From Sclerotinia nivalis (Eukaryota; Ascomycota; Leotiomycetes; Helotiales; Sclerotiniaceae), in contig JAPEIS010000001.1 of assembly GCA_029531795.1 (NCBI GenBank), forward strand, positions 7,254,001 to 7,318,000: a DNA stretch of 64,000 bases, written 5' to 3'. The position numbers and the translations under genes were made by a program. Below are positions 36,001 to 48,479 of the stretch, piece after piece (position 1 is the stretch's first letter; every line of letters begins with the position of its first letter). The notes below the pieces were generated by a model. It was not told where the DNA came from and did no database searches. It worked only from the letters and a program-made list of their open reading frames with translations.

Positions 36001-37587
36001 AAAGAGCATCGTAAAACCCTTCGAATCGCTATACAAGATTGTTCGATCCAAAATAATAGAATTTACTACCAGGATAAGATTTGGGTTCCATTAGACGATA
36101 AGTTCAAACTCCAAATTATCTATCGAACTCATTCTTCTAATCCTGCCGGTCATCCTGGTCGAATTAAAACGATCGATCTTGTCTTTCGTATATACTAGTG
36201 GCCTAATATGCATTTAAAGATCGCATCCTACATAAAGATCTGCGAACTTTGTACTCGTACCAAATCGTCCAAATCGGCGCCTCCCGGATTTTTGAAACCG
36301 CTGTCTGTCCTTTTTCGTATATAGTCTGATATCTCAATCGATTATATTATACTATTCCCGGATTGCATTTGTTATAATTCTACTTATAAATATATCTTGA
36401 TAGTAATCTGCAAACTAATCAAAATGAAACATTTTATCGGTATACGTATGCTAACAATAGAAAAGCTAATCGATACTTTTATTAGCTGTGTTTATACGCT
36501 TCATGGACTTCCGGATAATATCATTTTTGATCAGAGAACGTAGTTCGTATCAAGTTTCTGATCACAACTCTCGGAGCGATTGGAAGTTACTTTAAAATAT
36601 TCTTCAGTTTTTCATCTTCAAATAGATAATCAAACTGAATGTATTAATTTGGTTCTGGAATAGTATTTATAAGCTTTTGTTAATTATTATCAAAACGATT
36701 GATTGGATTGACTACCCTTAACCGAATTTATATTCAATAATTTAATCTCTAAAACAATTAATTATTTGCCTTTTTTTGTCAATTACAGTTTTAATCTATA
36801 CCTAGATATTGAACTTAATAAACTTTGTTTATCGAATATAACTCTAATACAAAAACAGGAATTCTTTAAAAATAATAGAATTGTAGATCACATGGAATAT
36901 ATCTTAGAGCAACTTTGTACTCTTGCACAACAAACAATTATTACTTATAAGGATTATACTAATCATTACTATTCTAATTCATCTTGCTATATAGTTGATC
37001 AGAAAGTCTTTATCAATATTAAGAATATAAAGACTTCATGTAAAACAAAAAAGCTGGATGATAAATAGATCGGCCCTTACAAGATTATCAAAGTTTATCC
37101 TCGTGTTTGTCTTATTCAATTATCTAAGAATATTAAAATCTTCTTTGTTTTCCATCATTCTCTTTTACTTTCAACTCATACTAATCCTCACTTCCCGGCT
37201 CAAGCAACGATTAACGAATCAGAATCCCTAATTACACAGAACAGAATTTTGAAGCGGGACGACGATGAGGATAAGCCTGTTCAGAAATAGATATTTGAAG
37301 GAGTTCTAGATAATCACAATGAGGATGGCTATCATTATTTGATCAAATAGAGATACTATGCGCCAACTTGGCAATTAGTTAATAATTTAAAAGATAACAA
37401 GAAAATTCTTATCGAATATCATCACCTTCATCCAAAGAAACTAGGACTGTCAGCTTGGATCCTAAAGCACTCTGACACTACTATATTACAACCGGAACCA
37501 CAGAATTTGCAATCGGAATTACACAGCGCGATTGTTACACCTATTTTACAAAGATCCATTCGTACCAAGACTGTTCGTTTCGTTTAA
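33061..37587 (+). pseudogene. Gypsy-1 pol (protease, RT, RNase H, integrase, chromodomain-like tail)
   Basis: A retropepsin-like segment lies near 33085-33340 (NKSLFVKTIIFFVYENPFTV). RT is at about 34430-35150, with FPLLLIAKPKGGV and the intact catalytic YLDD (YLDDVLIYSD, near 34940). RNase H is at about 35340-35550 (ESDVSDWASKGVLSQ). The integrase zinc region HPGRIKTIDLVF and the catalytic core SDISIDYIILF...LPDNIIFDQRTQF are at about 36150-36560. The tail IFEGVLDNHNEDGYHYLIKQ, PTWQLVNNLKD, resembles a chromodomain and ends near 37587 (RTKTVRFV). Premature TAA/TAG at Gln codons and TGA at Arg/Trp codons occur throughout. Confidence 0.85.
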
Positions 37588-37752
37588 AGGTATATTATAT
37601 ATTATAACAATAAGAGATATAATATCATTAAGGGATATCATACGTTTTTGTTCAGGGATTTAATTGAGAAAAGAGATCTGTATTTTTTCTTTATTTTTCT
37701 TTATTTTTTAATGTCTATTTGGGGTCAAATGGATTTCTTGAGGAGGGGGTAC

Positions 37753-37915
37753 TGTTACGGGTTCATCTTTCTTCACCTGTACATAATCATGTGTGCCTTA
37801 GGCACACATGCATACACTCATTTCTATATAGTCAGATTACCTCCTTGACCTTCTTCTTCTCCTCGTAGTACAACAATAGATCAAACCTATACATACCTTT
37901 TCCCTCACCGTGATA
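37753..37915 (+). repeat. Gypsy-1 3' LTR
   Basis: 163 bp, aligned without gaps to the 5' LTR. Nearly all differences are C-to-T or G-to-A, the mark of RIP. Confidence 0.93.
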
Positions 37916-37920
37916 TATAC

Positions 37921-38215
37921 CATCCTTACCAACTTTACTATCCTTATCATCCTAACTATCCTTACCATCCTTATTATCCTAATTATTCTTACCATCCTTA
38001 CTATCTTTATCATCCTTATCATCCTTACTATCCTTACCATTTTTACTATCCTTACTTTTTTTACCTTCTTTACCATCTTTACCTTCTTTATCTTCTTTAC
38101 CATTCTTTATTATTCTTATCATCCTTATCATTCTTATTATCCTTATTCTCCTTACTATCTTTACCATCCTTATCATTCCTATTAATATCATCACTATATA
38201 TTGTTGAACACTAAC
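37921..38215. repeat. mirrored minisatellite in the right arm of the TIR element (CCTTACCAT units)
   Basis: Units such as ccttaccat, ccttatcat and ccttactat are the reverse complement of the left-arm GGATGGTAA units. The two arrays therefore point inward symmetrically from the two TIRs, as subterminal repeats of a DNA transposon would. Confidence 0.8.
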
Positions 38216-38404
38216 AATCACCATTTGACACCAAGATTACCAAAAACTATCAAAACTATCAAAGCTACCAAAGCCATCAAATCGGCATCAACAAAAATTT
38301 TGCGGGTGCATCGATTGGCGCTGTAATTAAACGAGTATCACAAAACCGCCAAAGCGTTTTCGGCACCGGTGACGCCGAAAAGTAGAGAAAATATTTTGCG
38401 GATG

Positions 38405-40352
38405 TGGAATACAAGATTCCAAGATCCAATCCGAAGATTACGAATTGATATATTTGATGAAAAACTCTTTTCAACTTTATTAATAGAAAACCTAGCAAAT
38501 CTAGATTTCCAATCTTTATTTACAATTTTTGATCTTGATAATCTAGTTTTGAATATTATTCAATCGATATAATTAACATATACAGGATCAGCTCAAAGAT
38601 CATTTGACCGAAATACAAATCAATTATAATAGAATGAAGCCTATCGAACAATTGTTCAGGAAAATCGAACGAATAGCTCTACAAAATCAAAACAGAATCT
38701 TTGAAAGATTATTAAAAAAGCAAAAAAGGAATTCTAATTATCTAAACTTGATTCGATTAAGGAAATAAAGGATATCTTTAAAATAACAAAATGATATCAA
38801 TCAATTGGAATATATCGAATTCCTTTTTTATCAGATCCTTTAAATCATTTCCTTATTACAATTATTCAAATCAAAAGAAATCTATTTATCAATAATCTAC
38901 TAATAAATATAATTGAGATTGACGATATCCCTTTTGATTCTTTTATAGTCTCTATTCGTTCCATTCTATTCCCTGAAATTACAATTCAAGATATTCAAAC
39001 TGCTATTCTCGATACAGATAATATAGCTTTTGATATGGACGAGATTCCAATCAAGATATTACAATTAGCATAACCACAGATTGAATCTAGCATTCTATAA
39101 CTTTTTCAAAAATATCTTGAAATAGATTATCATCCTGAATGCTTTCGATTAGCGATTGTAATTATCATCCCAAAACCGAATGTTAAGATCACATAGGCAA
39201 AGAATCAATTAGTCGTAAAACCGTAGCCAAAACTTTTCATTACCCTTTCTAATCATGAATAAACTATTACTTTTAAGTTCAATCAATAAAGAGATATCAG
39301 AACGCCTATAGTTCGCCACCATTCCTGTCCTTTCATAAACAATACAAAGAAGCTTGTTTACTAAACATTCCAAACTGATCGATGACGTTCCTACGCTGAT
39401 GATTCGAAATGAGAACGCCTCCGTCTAGGTTTCTTGTTTTGACGAAACTGTTGCGTGATCGTAACACCGAACAAATCAGATTATACAAACCCCAAATCCT
39501 ATAAACCAATAACCCTACTTTCGGTATTAGAAAAAGATTTCGAACATTTGATCGCTAAAAAGATATCTTGGATTACTATAATCCTCAAAGTATTAATTAA
39601 ACAATAATTCGGAACACTTCCTCTATATTCATTAGTAGATCTTATAATTTATTTTATATATAATATAGAAATAATCTTGAATTTAGATTCTAAAGCTACT
39701 TTATTAATTATAAATATCAAAAGTACTTTTGATATTGTTTTCCCAAAACGCTTAATCCGTCGACTCAGAGAACAAGGATAGCCTGACAATCTAATTCGAT
39801 GGATATAATCGTTTTCGATAAATCGATCAATTTGTATTCGGTTTGACAACGAAATAGAGTTCAGTATTAGTATTGGATGTGGTTTATTATAAGGCTCCCC
39901 AATTTCGTTTATTCTTTTTATGCTTTATATAACCCCTTTGTTTTAATTAAACAATCCTATTCGAAGATTTGGATATATAGACGATATTATATTAATAGTT
40001 TTTTCTTCAAACTTACAATCTAATTATAATCAATTACAATCTGAAATGTTGAAGGCTTTGGAGTGGAACAAATCTGAAGGGATCACCTTCGATCCTAAGA
40101 AATCCGAACTGATACATTTCTTCAAAAGCTTCAAGAAAGATATCGAAAGCTTAATTATTCATATAGAAAATCTTTCAATAACAAAGAAATCAGATCTGCT
40201 AAGATAATTAGGAGTTTACTTCGATAAGGAATTGAATTTCAAACTTCATATTCAAATCCTTATAATTAAAGCCCTTACAATTGTAAATGCTTTATATTCA
40301 CTTGGAAAAACAACTCGAAACATCTTATCAATTTTGCTTCAAAGAATAATTA
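38405..40352 (+). pseudogene. LINE ORF2, reverse transcriptase part
   Basis: The frame resumes as NTRFQDPIRRLRIDIFDEKL, then reaches the RT blocks: DMDEIPIKILQL, PITLLSVLEKDFEHLIAKKI, TLLIINIKSTFDIVFPKRLI, GSPISFILFMLYITPLF and the catalytic FGYIDDIILIV near 39970. The thumb/linker KSELIHFFKSFKKDIESL follows, then LGVYFDKELNFKLHIQI. Stops fall at former Gln codons. Gypsy-2 interrupts it at 40353 (TSD AATTA). Confidence 0.88.
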
Positions 40353-40639
40353 TGTCACGGGTTCGTAACCCGTTCCTAGCTAGTCTGTATGGCTGCCTAA
40401 AGCGTCCATCCCCTATATAGTCGGCGCTCTTTCTAGTATTTTCTTCTTTTTTCGTAGAATATTATTATATCTTAAAGTACTCAACTACTATTGTGATAGT
40501 ATATTCTACTTTCTATAAAGATTCTGTTGTTGAATGGGAAAGATAGTCCAGTTTTGCCAAATAATCAATTTCACGAAATACTCGGAAACTTCGATTATCA
40601 ATATATCGATAAACAATAAACAACGTTTTAATTCGATTC

Positions 40640-40695
40640 CAACCCAGATCCAGATCCAGATCCAGATTCAGATTCAGATTCAGATCCAGATCTCG
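40640..40695. repeat. short agatcc/agattc tandem repeat in the Gypsy-2 leader
   Basis: Six-base units (agatcc, agattc) are repeated about eight times between the 5' LTR and gag. It is probably a replication-slippage array. Confidence 0.7.
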
Positions 40696-40786
40696 ATTTA
40701 ATCAGTACTACATCGTTATACATTCGAAATCAAAGACTTTGCAATTACATTTCAATTTTTAAGATTGTCTTAAATAATTTATCATT

Positions 40787-43700
40787 ATGTTGAACACTAC
40801 TCAATCAATCCCATTAGAATTATCGATACCCCTAATCCGATCAAAGATAATACCTGAACTTCGAAAACATATTAAATCTGTTTTCTTTAATTATCAATGG
40901 TTTGTATATGAGCTTTTTAGTGTTGGAAATAGAGATTTTAAAAATCCAATCTTTGTTTCCGATATGTTTATTAATATATAGAACTTTGAAATTGTTATAT
41001 ATATATAATATTTGTTCAGTTTTATAGAACGAACGTTAGTTCAAGCAAAACAATATTGTTAAGAAATATATACACTATAAGGAGATTTGCAATTAAACAA
41101 TACAACTAATATAAGATTAATAATTCAGAACTTTGTTTTTCGAGAACAATTTGATCAATTATTTATTGATACAAACTTTATTGTATCAATTTATCAATTA
41201 TAATAAATTACGAAGAATTCTGAATCGTTCAAAGGTGAAAAAACAGATCTTTTGATTCGATAAAGCGAATATGAAGATTGGAAAATGGATTTATATATCT
41301 ATTGGAAAAGCGATTCTGCAGTTTTCGATATAGAACAAAAGAAATTATTATATATGATTTTGTTTTTGGAAAAAATAGTTTGATAGGAAAGATGAAAGGA
41401 TATTGAAGGAATTATAGATAATATATCGGAATTTACTATTGTGGATATATTCCTGAAGAAACTCGATGGTTTTTATATTTCAATTGATGTTAAATATAAA
41501 GTAGTAATCAAATTCGATAAACTTAAAATGGGCGATAAAACTTTATTTTCCTTTTTTTATTTACAGTTGGAATATTTGAGTGTATTTAATAAAAAGATTC
41601 TTTAAGAAATAATTCTTGTAATGAAACAAAAAGTTATTAACGAACTGAAAATATTAATAAAAGGTAATTCAAATTTTTGCGAATTTATTGATATTGAAGA
41701 ATAAAGAAAGAAATTCTAAGTATAAAATCAAAATTATCGGGATAACGAGTATTATAATACAAACTCTTCGAAATTTAATTTAACTTATATTCAAAGATAA
41801 GTATTGCTAGTATCTTATATTCAAGGCGATTTTATAGATCTCGATGTAATCAGAACCTCAAAACAAATATAAAGAGAGTACGAATACCTTTATGATTTAT
41901 ATTATTTTTGTAAACAATCTGAGTATCAAATTGTAAATTGTGAAACAAAGAAACAAGTTGATGTTATAAGAAATGCAAACGGATACAAAAGCATTTCTTG
42001 TAGAAGTAGTTATTTGAGAGGTAATTATCAACTATATCAAAATCAATAATACTATTCGAATAGTTCAATCAATCGAAGTGGCTATCAACGAGAAGGATAT
42101 CAAGTACAGTCTCAAATTCAATAATACTGTTCCTTTAATTTAATTGGTTGTGAAAGTTTTTAATGAGGTAATTATTAAGGTTACAATAATTACCAACAAT
42201 AACATCTTAATATATTCATTAGATTCGTTGAAGAAGAAATATTAGTATTATTAGAAAATATATCAAATATACCTTCTTGTAATATAGTATCATTACTATC
42301 TACATTTATTCAAGAATATTCAGGAAAAGTTTAATCTCTGTAACAAATTGTTCGCAAAAGTTATCAAAGGATACAAAATAGATACAACGAATAATAATTA
42401 ACAAAGAACCTTTACAGTTCAATTTTATAGATAACAAATCTCTATTCGTTTAAACCATTATATTCTTAATATATTTCTTTCTCTTCAATATAACCAATTT
42501 GATTGATAACGGATATTCAGAAAAGGTATTCGCTGATCGTTTTTTCGTTGACCGAAACAATATCCCAATTCGATCTTTATTACATTATTGCAAACTCTGT
42601 TTGACAAATGAAAACATTATAGATATTATTACTGATTATTTTGTAATAAATATAACGATAAAACAATATAAAAAAACATAATTATTCTTTATTACAAAAC
42701 TTTCCAAAAAAACTTCAATTATTTTCGGGTTATCATAATTACAATATTATAATCTATATATAAACTAATAGAATATAACTCTCTTTTTCAACTTTCAATA
42801 TTATATAACTCATTATTGCTTTTACAATACATTCGATCCAATACAAATATCAATAATCCCTTCGTCAATATATATAGATCAAATATACAAAAATAATATA
42901 TCTACAAAACTATCTATCGATAAAATCCTTAATATATTATCTTCAATTAAAATTTTCCTTTTTAATGTAAAAAAATATCCTTTTCGATATTTATTACTAT
43001 TTATCAAAAACGAAAACGAAGACAATAAAATATACACTCAAAATTTTAAGACAATCTTAAAAAAACTATTAGAGTAAGATTATAATGAATCAGTTTCTAC
43101 AAACGAAGATTATAAATCGATAAAACCTTGATATTTAGTATAAATCATTATCGTATAAAAGTTTACAATAAGAGAATATCATCTCAAACACAAATGATAC
43201 TGAACTGACATCCTATTCAGTATAAATCTATATAAAAGATCGCTAGATAATATCAACCGAAATCAATACCAAAGAATAAACCCTTACTATTGTTATCAAT
43301 TTCAATCCCAAAAGAGCAAATCGAGATCACTTTCAATATTAGACCAAATTTAGATAATATTTATTGGTTACAAGCTACTAATTTTATATCTTTTTGTCAA
43401 CAAGATAAAATAAAGATTATATATTTTATATAAAAGAAATTAGATCGAATAAAAGAGATTATTCAATAAGAACGCTTATATAAAGTAATAATAGTTCCAA
43501 TTCTTTAGAAACAAAACTTCAAGGATATATTATATGGAAAAGGCAATATCGTTGATACATTAATCAAAGTATCTTCGAAGCTTTACAATTTTGTTTACTA
43601 TTACTATTAATCAGAATATTTTTGAAAAATAATAAAAATAGATATCGAAAAATTCTTCAATAGCAAATCATTATTTAGTGATAATAAGATCAAAGAAAAG

Positions 43701-46700
43701 CTCCTTTTGTAGCTTCAAGATAAACTACCTACTTTTCTACCTTATTATACAGATTATCACGGAGGCAGCAGACAGGATAACAGAAATCACTTTTATTGGT
43801 AAGACGTAGCTCGAAGAGCTACGTTTCTACAGAAGGAACGTTTCCTTTAAATACATTTGTGTGTGCTAGGGCTCCGAGCCTTAGCGCTCTTACAGGGTAC
43901 GATCACCGAGCGTGCCCCGCTCGGTGCTGGATCGGACAGGTGGAGCCTACTAAAAGGGCCGGTCCAGTGGCCCGGCCCTGACCCCGTGACACAGATACAC
44001 TTCCTCCACAATAAGTATAAAATTACAAAATAAAATTAATATCTGAAAAAGAACCTTTATATTTCAAAAATCGCTTTTTGTTCCCTTTCGAATTAAAGAT
44101 AATTCGAAAATGGATCGATAATAACCTTATCAAAGATTTCATTCAGAAATCAAGATCACAAAACACAGTCCTATTACTTTTAATAATCAAATCTAGTAAA
44201 GAGATTTATATCTATTAGGATTATTATAATTTGAATAATATTATTATTAAAAACCGATATCTTTTATTAATTGTTCGAGAAACCCTGGATATTCTTTGTA
44301 ATACAAAAATCTATACCAAATTAGATATTATTATTATTTTCAATAAACTTTGTATTACAGAAAATAACGAATAGAAAACCGCTTTCATTATTCGATTTAG
44401 ATTATTTGAATCATTAGTTATATCTTTTGATTTTTACAATATATTAGTATCATTCCAATATTATATTAATTACATTTTATTTGACGAACTGAATAAATAC
44501 TGTACTATATATCTCGATGATATTCTCATATACTCCGAAGATAAGAATCAATATCGAGAATATATTCATAATATAATCCAGAAACTACAAGATGCTGGCT
44601 TACAAATCGATATTAATAAATACAAATTCGAAACAACTTCTACGAAATACTTAGGCTTTATAATTACAATCGAAAGTATAAAAATGAATCAAGATAAAGT
44701 ATCAGCTATTATTTCTTGAGTATAATCAATGTCTATTAAAGATTTATAATGATTCCTCGGTTTTGCGAATTTTTATTGTCGATTTATAAAAGACTTTTCA
44801 AAGATTTGTCGTTTTTTAAATAACTTTTTGTGAAAAAGAATAGATTGGTAATAAAAAAACGATTATATAATAATATTTGAAAACCTAAAGAAAGTATTTA
44901 TAATAGTTCTAATACTTGTTTATTTTAACTACAATAGGAAAACTATATTGGAAATAGATATTTCGGATTGGGTTTTGGGAGGAATACTTTTTCAGTATGA
45001 TGATAACAATGTTTTACGATTAGTAGTATACTTTTCTTCGAAATATTCGATTGTTGAATGTAATTATGAGATTTATAATAAAGAGTTATTAATTATTATT
45101 AAATCAATAAAGGAATAGCGATTGGAATTACAAGGATTTCAATAGGAATTCGAAATCTTGATTGATTATAAGAATCTGGAATACTTTACAACAACGAAAG
45201 TATTAAATCAATATCAAGTATGATGATCAAAGTTTTTATTTTAATACAATTTTCAAATTGTTTATCGATTAGAAATCAAAGCAATTCGGTTAGATGCTTT
45301 GAATTGTCAATAGAAAAATCGATCTAATAATTTTAATCTTAATGATGAATATTTAAAAAACTAGAAGCGTATTATTTTATTTACTGATAGATTCGATATA
45401 AATCTATACAAAGAATTTATAGACGATCTTTCATTAATTATAATAGATTGAATAATATTATTTAAAAATAAATTTATCGATGAATTTATTGATATAGTAT
45501 ACAATAGATCAAATATAGCCAAACAATTAATATCAGTAATCGAAGATCTCTTTACAATCAAATAATTAAAAGAATTCAGAAAAACCTTATAAATAGTTAT
45601 ACAGGATTGTTGTGTTTATAATAATAAAATCTATTATTATGAAAAACTATAGATTTTATTTGATAATAAACTGAAAATACAAATTTTATATAGAATATAT
45701 TTGTCGGATCCCGTTAGTTACTTTGGTTATATAAAGACTATTGATTTGATTTTCAAAAACTATTAATGATTATAGATATATCAAGAAATAAATATCTATA
45801 TTTAAGCTTGTAAATTCTATATTCAAACAAAATCTCCAAAATTATCCCCTAGGATTCCTGAAACTATTGTCTATTCCTTTCCAACTATAATCAAATATTT
45901 TAATCGATTATATTACACTTTTGCCAAACTATAAACATTATAATTCAATATACAAATATATATTAATAATTGTTTATAGATTAACAAAAATAAAGTACTT
46001 TATAAATACAAGATCTTTAATAATAATAAAATTAATTAATACTTTCATCAATTGTATTTATATATTATATAGTTTCCCAGAAAATATCATTTCAGATCGA
46101 GGAATACAATTCGTATCGAGATTCTGAATATAGTTTTCTAAACAATTGGAAATAGCTCTTAAATACAATTCAACATTTCATTTATAAACAAACAATCAAA
46201 CAGAACAAATCAATTCAATTCAATTCTAGAATAGTATTTATATATATTCATAAATTTTCATTAGGATAATTAGATGAAATAATTACTATTAATAGAATTT
46301 ACTTCAAACAACTTAATTTCTGAAACAACAAACTATTCGCCATTCTTTGCGAATTACAATTTTAATCTACAATTAAATATAGAATTTAGTAAACCCTACT
46401 TTTCAAATATAATAATAACTCAAAAACACAAATTCTTCAAAGGAAACAAAACAACTAATAGAATAGAATATATTCTGAACCAACTTAGAACATTTGTAAA
46501 ACAATCTATTACAATTTACAAGAAATATACAAATCGAAATAGATCAGATTTGTTATAATACACAAAAGAACAAAAAGTATATATAAATACAAAAAATATA
46601 AAAACATCTTGTAAAACAAAAAAGCTCAACAATAAATAAATTGAACTATACAAAATAATAAAAATCTATCTATACACTTATTTAATCGAACTATTAGAAA

Positions 46701-47125
46701 ATATACGAATTTTCCCCGTATTCTATTATTCGTTACTAAAATCAATATATTCAAAACCTTATTTCCCAAAACAAACTTTAATTAACAAATCGGAATCGAA
46801 AACCATAAAAGACAGAATCCTCGAAAAAAAAAACAGAAAGAAAGAATCAATTCAGAAATAAATATTTGAAGATATACTTAATAACCACAATGAAAATGAT
46901 TATCATTATCAAATCAAATAAAGATACTATACACCAACCTAATAACCAATATCAAATCTAAAAAATAATAAAAAAACCCTAATCGACTATTACCATTTAC
47001 ACCCCGAGAAATCTAAACCATTATCATAAATCTTGAATCATCCAGATACTACAATACTATTGTTAACTCCAACCTTTATAAAGATTTTACAACGATCAAC
47101 AAAAAAGAAAATACAATTTACTTAA
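40787..47125 (+). pseudogene. Gypsy-2 gag-pol, heavily RIP-degraded
   Basis: Gag remnants start near 40787 (MLNTTQSIPLELSIPLIRSK). A protease-like segment lies near 42500-42680 (ERFFVDR-type, NIPIRSLLHYCKLCL). RT is at about 44050-44730, with YLDD kept (TIYLDDILIYSED). RNase H is at about 44950-45120. The integrase core includes PENIISDRGIQFVSRF near 46080, and the tail IFEDILNNHNENDYHYQIK is at about 46865. Stops occur every few dozen codons. A GC-rich solo LTR splits it at 43755-43991. Confidence 0.8.
43755..43991 (-). mobile_element. GC-rich solo LTR (237 bp), TSD CAGAT
   Basis: On the minus strand it starts TGTCACGGGGTCAGGG and ends CCTCCGTGATA. CAGAT flanks it on both sides (43750-43754, 43992-43996). 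It contains perfect hairpins: 9-base arms around GAA at 43804-43824, a CCGAGCG/CGCTCGG stem, and a GGCCGGTCC/GGCCCGGCC-type stem. No RIP changes are evident. It is the product of LTR-LTR recombination of a full element. Confidence 0.92.
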
Positions 47126-47436
47126 ACAGAAAAATGATATCTTAAATTTTAAAACGATCTTAAAATTTAAAAGGTAATTTCACAACTCAGGAATTTGAAG
47201 CGCCTAAACAAGATTTTGCTTGAATAGTTGTTTTTCAAAAACGTTTTATCAGTAATTTGAAAACAAACTAAACTTTGAGGAAGGGAATACTATTATGAAT
47301 TCGTAACCTGTTCCTAGTTAGTTTGCATAGCTGTTTAAGGTACTCATCCCCTATATAGTCGGCGCTCTTCTTAACACTTTCTTCCTTCTTTATAGAATAT
47401 CATCATATCTTAAAGTACCCAACCACCACCGTGATA

Positions 47437-47771
47437 AATTACTACTTATATTTTGAAGAAATACTATTTTGTAATCGAAACCTAATAGCCTAATCGAATT
47501 AGAAAACAAAATCGAAACTTCACAATCTCAAATCAGATAAAGGAATATTTAAAACTTTTAAATAAGATTATACTAATTAATATTCAAACAATCCTTCCTA
47601 TATTCTATACAATTAACATTATTGTTTTATACAAGAAATCAAATCTGATATTTCTTGAAATAAAACTCAATCTGATATTCCAAAACTTTGTAATCCAAAC
47701 AATTCGATTCGATTCTAAACACCCTCTTCAAATCCGAATCAAAAATATCCTAACTAAAATTAGTATCAAAA
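47437..47771 (+). pseudogene. LINE ORF2, segment between RT and RNase H
   Basis: This reads YYLYFEEILFCNRN (from the FGAExWxPGR-type motif after the RT), then TILPIFYTINIIVLYKKS and IRFDSKHPLQIRIKNILTK (from the RRLDxxHPLRIR motif of Tad LINEs). It links the RT at 40352 to the RNase H at 61426. It is bounded by the TSD AATTA on the left and CAAAA on the right. Confidence 0.8.
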
Positions 47772-47799
47772 TGTTACGATCACGGATCTTACAGTAACC

Positions 47800-48012
47800 T
47801 GTCACGGGGTCCCCGTATATGGTATACGGAGACCGCTCGGGTTCCGACCCGTAGGAGTCGGACCTCGGATAAGTGTAGGCTAGCCCCGGTCGGGGCTAGC
47901 GCTACACATAAATGTGTTTAAGGAACCGTTCCTTCTATAGAAACGTAGCTCTTCGAGCTACGTCTTATCAATAAAAGTGATTTCTGTTATCCTGTCTGCT
48001 GCCTCCGTGATA
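47800..48012 (+). mobile_element. GC-rich solo LTR (213 bp) inside the Gypsy-3 5' LTR, TSD TAACC
   Basis: It starts TGTCACGGGGTCCCCG and ends CCTCCGTGATA. TAACC flanks it (47795-47799, 48013-48017). The last ~95 bp are almost identical to the solo LTR at 43755-43991, while the first ~115 bp are unrelated. That 5' part is a row of hairpins, for example CCGTATA/TATACGG at 47813-47829 and GCTAGCCCC/GGGGCTAGC near 47879-47900. No RIP is seen. Confidence 0.92.
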
Positions 48013-48479
48013 TAACCGATCGTATGAATACACGTTATGATTTGATCGGATTAGTATGAGATTAAGGTGGTCGTAGGAATAAACGAGTATAGATCATATT
48101 AGTATCAGATTATATAATGAAGTATAGAGTATTGGAGTTTCGAAAGCTCCCAATGCTCCTGGAGCATTGGAGTTTCGAAGATTCTTAATGTTTCCGGAGC
48201 ATTGGAGCTTCGAGGGCTCTTAGGGCTTTTAAATACAAAGGTCTATATAAACAAAATGGATTCCTTTATTTGTAAAGCTTCGTATTCAAAAACAATCATT
48301 AGTTTAAACATTATAATTATTATACAATACAATTATTATATTTTTCATTCTTATTAAACCTTTGTTTGATCTTTAATAGAAACCACTACAGTTTTTCTAT
48401 AAATCCCTTGATCACTTCTTAATGATAAAGGATTATAACAACATAACACTTTGAACACTCTTATTAACTCAAACATCGA

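Larger units (their letters stand above)
31168..37915 (+). mobile_element. Gypsy-1, Ty3/gypsy LTR retrotransposon (chromovirus-like), 6748 bp
   Basis: LTRs of 163 bp bound the element (31168-31330 and 37753-37915), starting TGTTACGGG and ending CCGTGATA. A polypurine tract (GAGGAGGGGG) stands just before the 3' LTR. Gag and pol lie between, in the order protease, RT, RNase H, integrase, chromodomain-like tail. The flanks are ACAAG on the left and TATAC on the right. The left mate of TATAC is found inverted (GTATA) next to the inverted solo LTR. The coding region has many RIP stops. Confidence 0.92.
26539..38404. mobile_element. uncharacterised large element with 17 bp terminal inverted repeats
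   Basis: Both ends are the perfect inverted repeat CATCCGCAAAATATTTT (26539-26555 and 38388-38404). The element interrupts the LINE between the endonuclease and RT regions with TG on both sides, so the duplication appears to be 2 bp. Removing one TG restores ...LNW-NTRFQDP in the LINE frame. After subtracting Gypsy-1 and the inverted solo LTR, about 4.9 kb remains. It contains mirrored 9 bp minisatellites near both ends and an RIP-degraded interior with no recognised transposase. CACTA-type elements have 2-3 bp duplications and subterminal repeats, but the CATCC end is not their usual CACTA/G. The class is open. Confidence 0.7.
40353..47436 (+). mobile_element. Gypsy-2, Ty3/gypsy LTR retrotransposon, 7084 bp including one solo LTR
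   Basis: LTRs of 146 bp bound the element (40353-40498 and 47291-47436). The 5' one starts TGTCACGGGTTCG; the 3' one has been mutated to TATTATGAATTCG. Both end GTGATA. AATTA flanks the element on both sides (40348-40352, 47437-47441). The length without the inserted solo LTR is about 6.84 kb. Its pol is related to Gypsy-1 but clearly diverged and more heavily mutated by RIP. Confidence 0.92.

Noticed and set aside
26539..38404. TIR element as a Starship-type giant transposon
   Set aside because: I recognise no tyrosine-recombinase captain gene at either end and no cargo genes. Starships also lack such long perfect TIRs.
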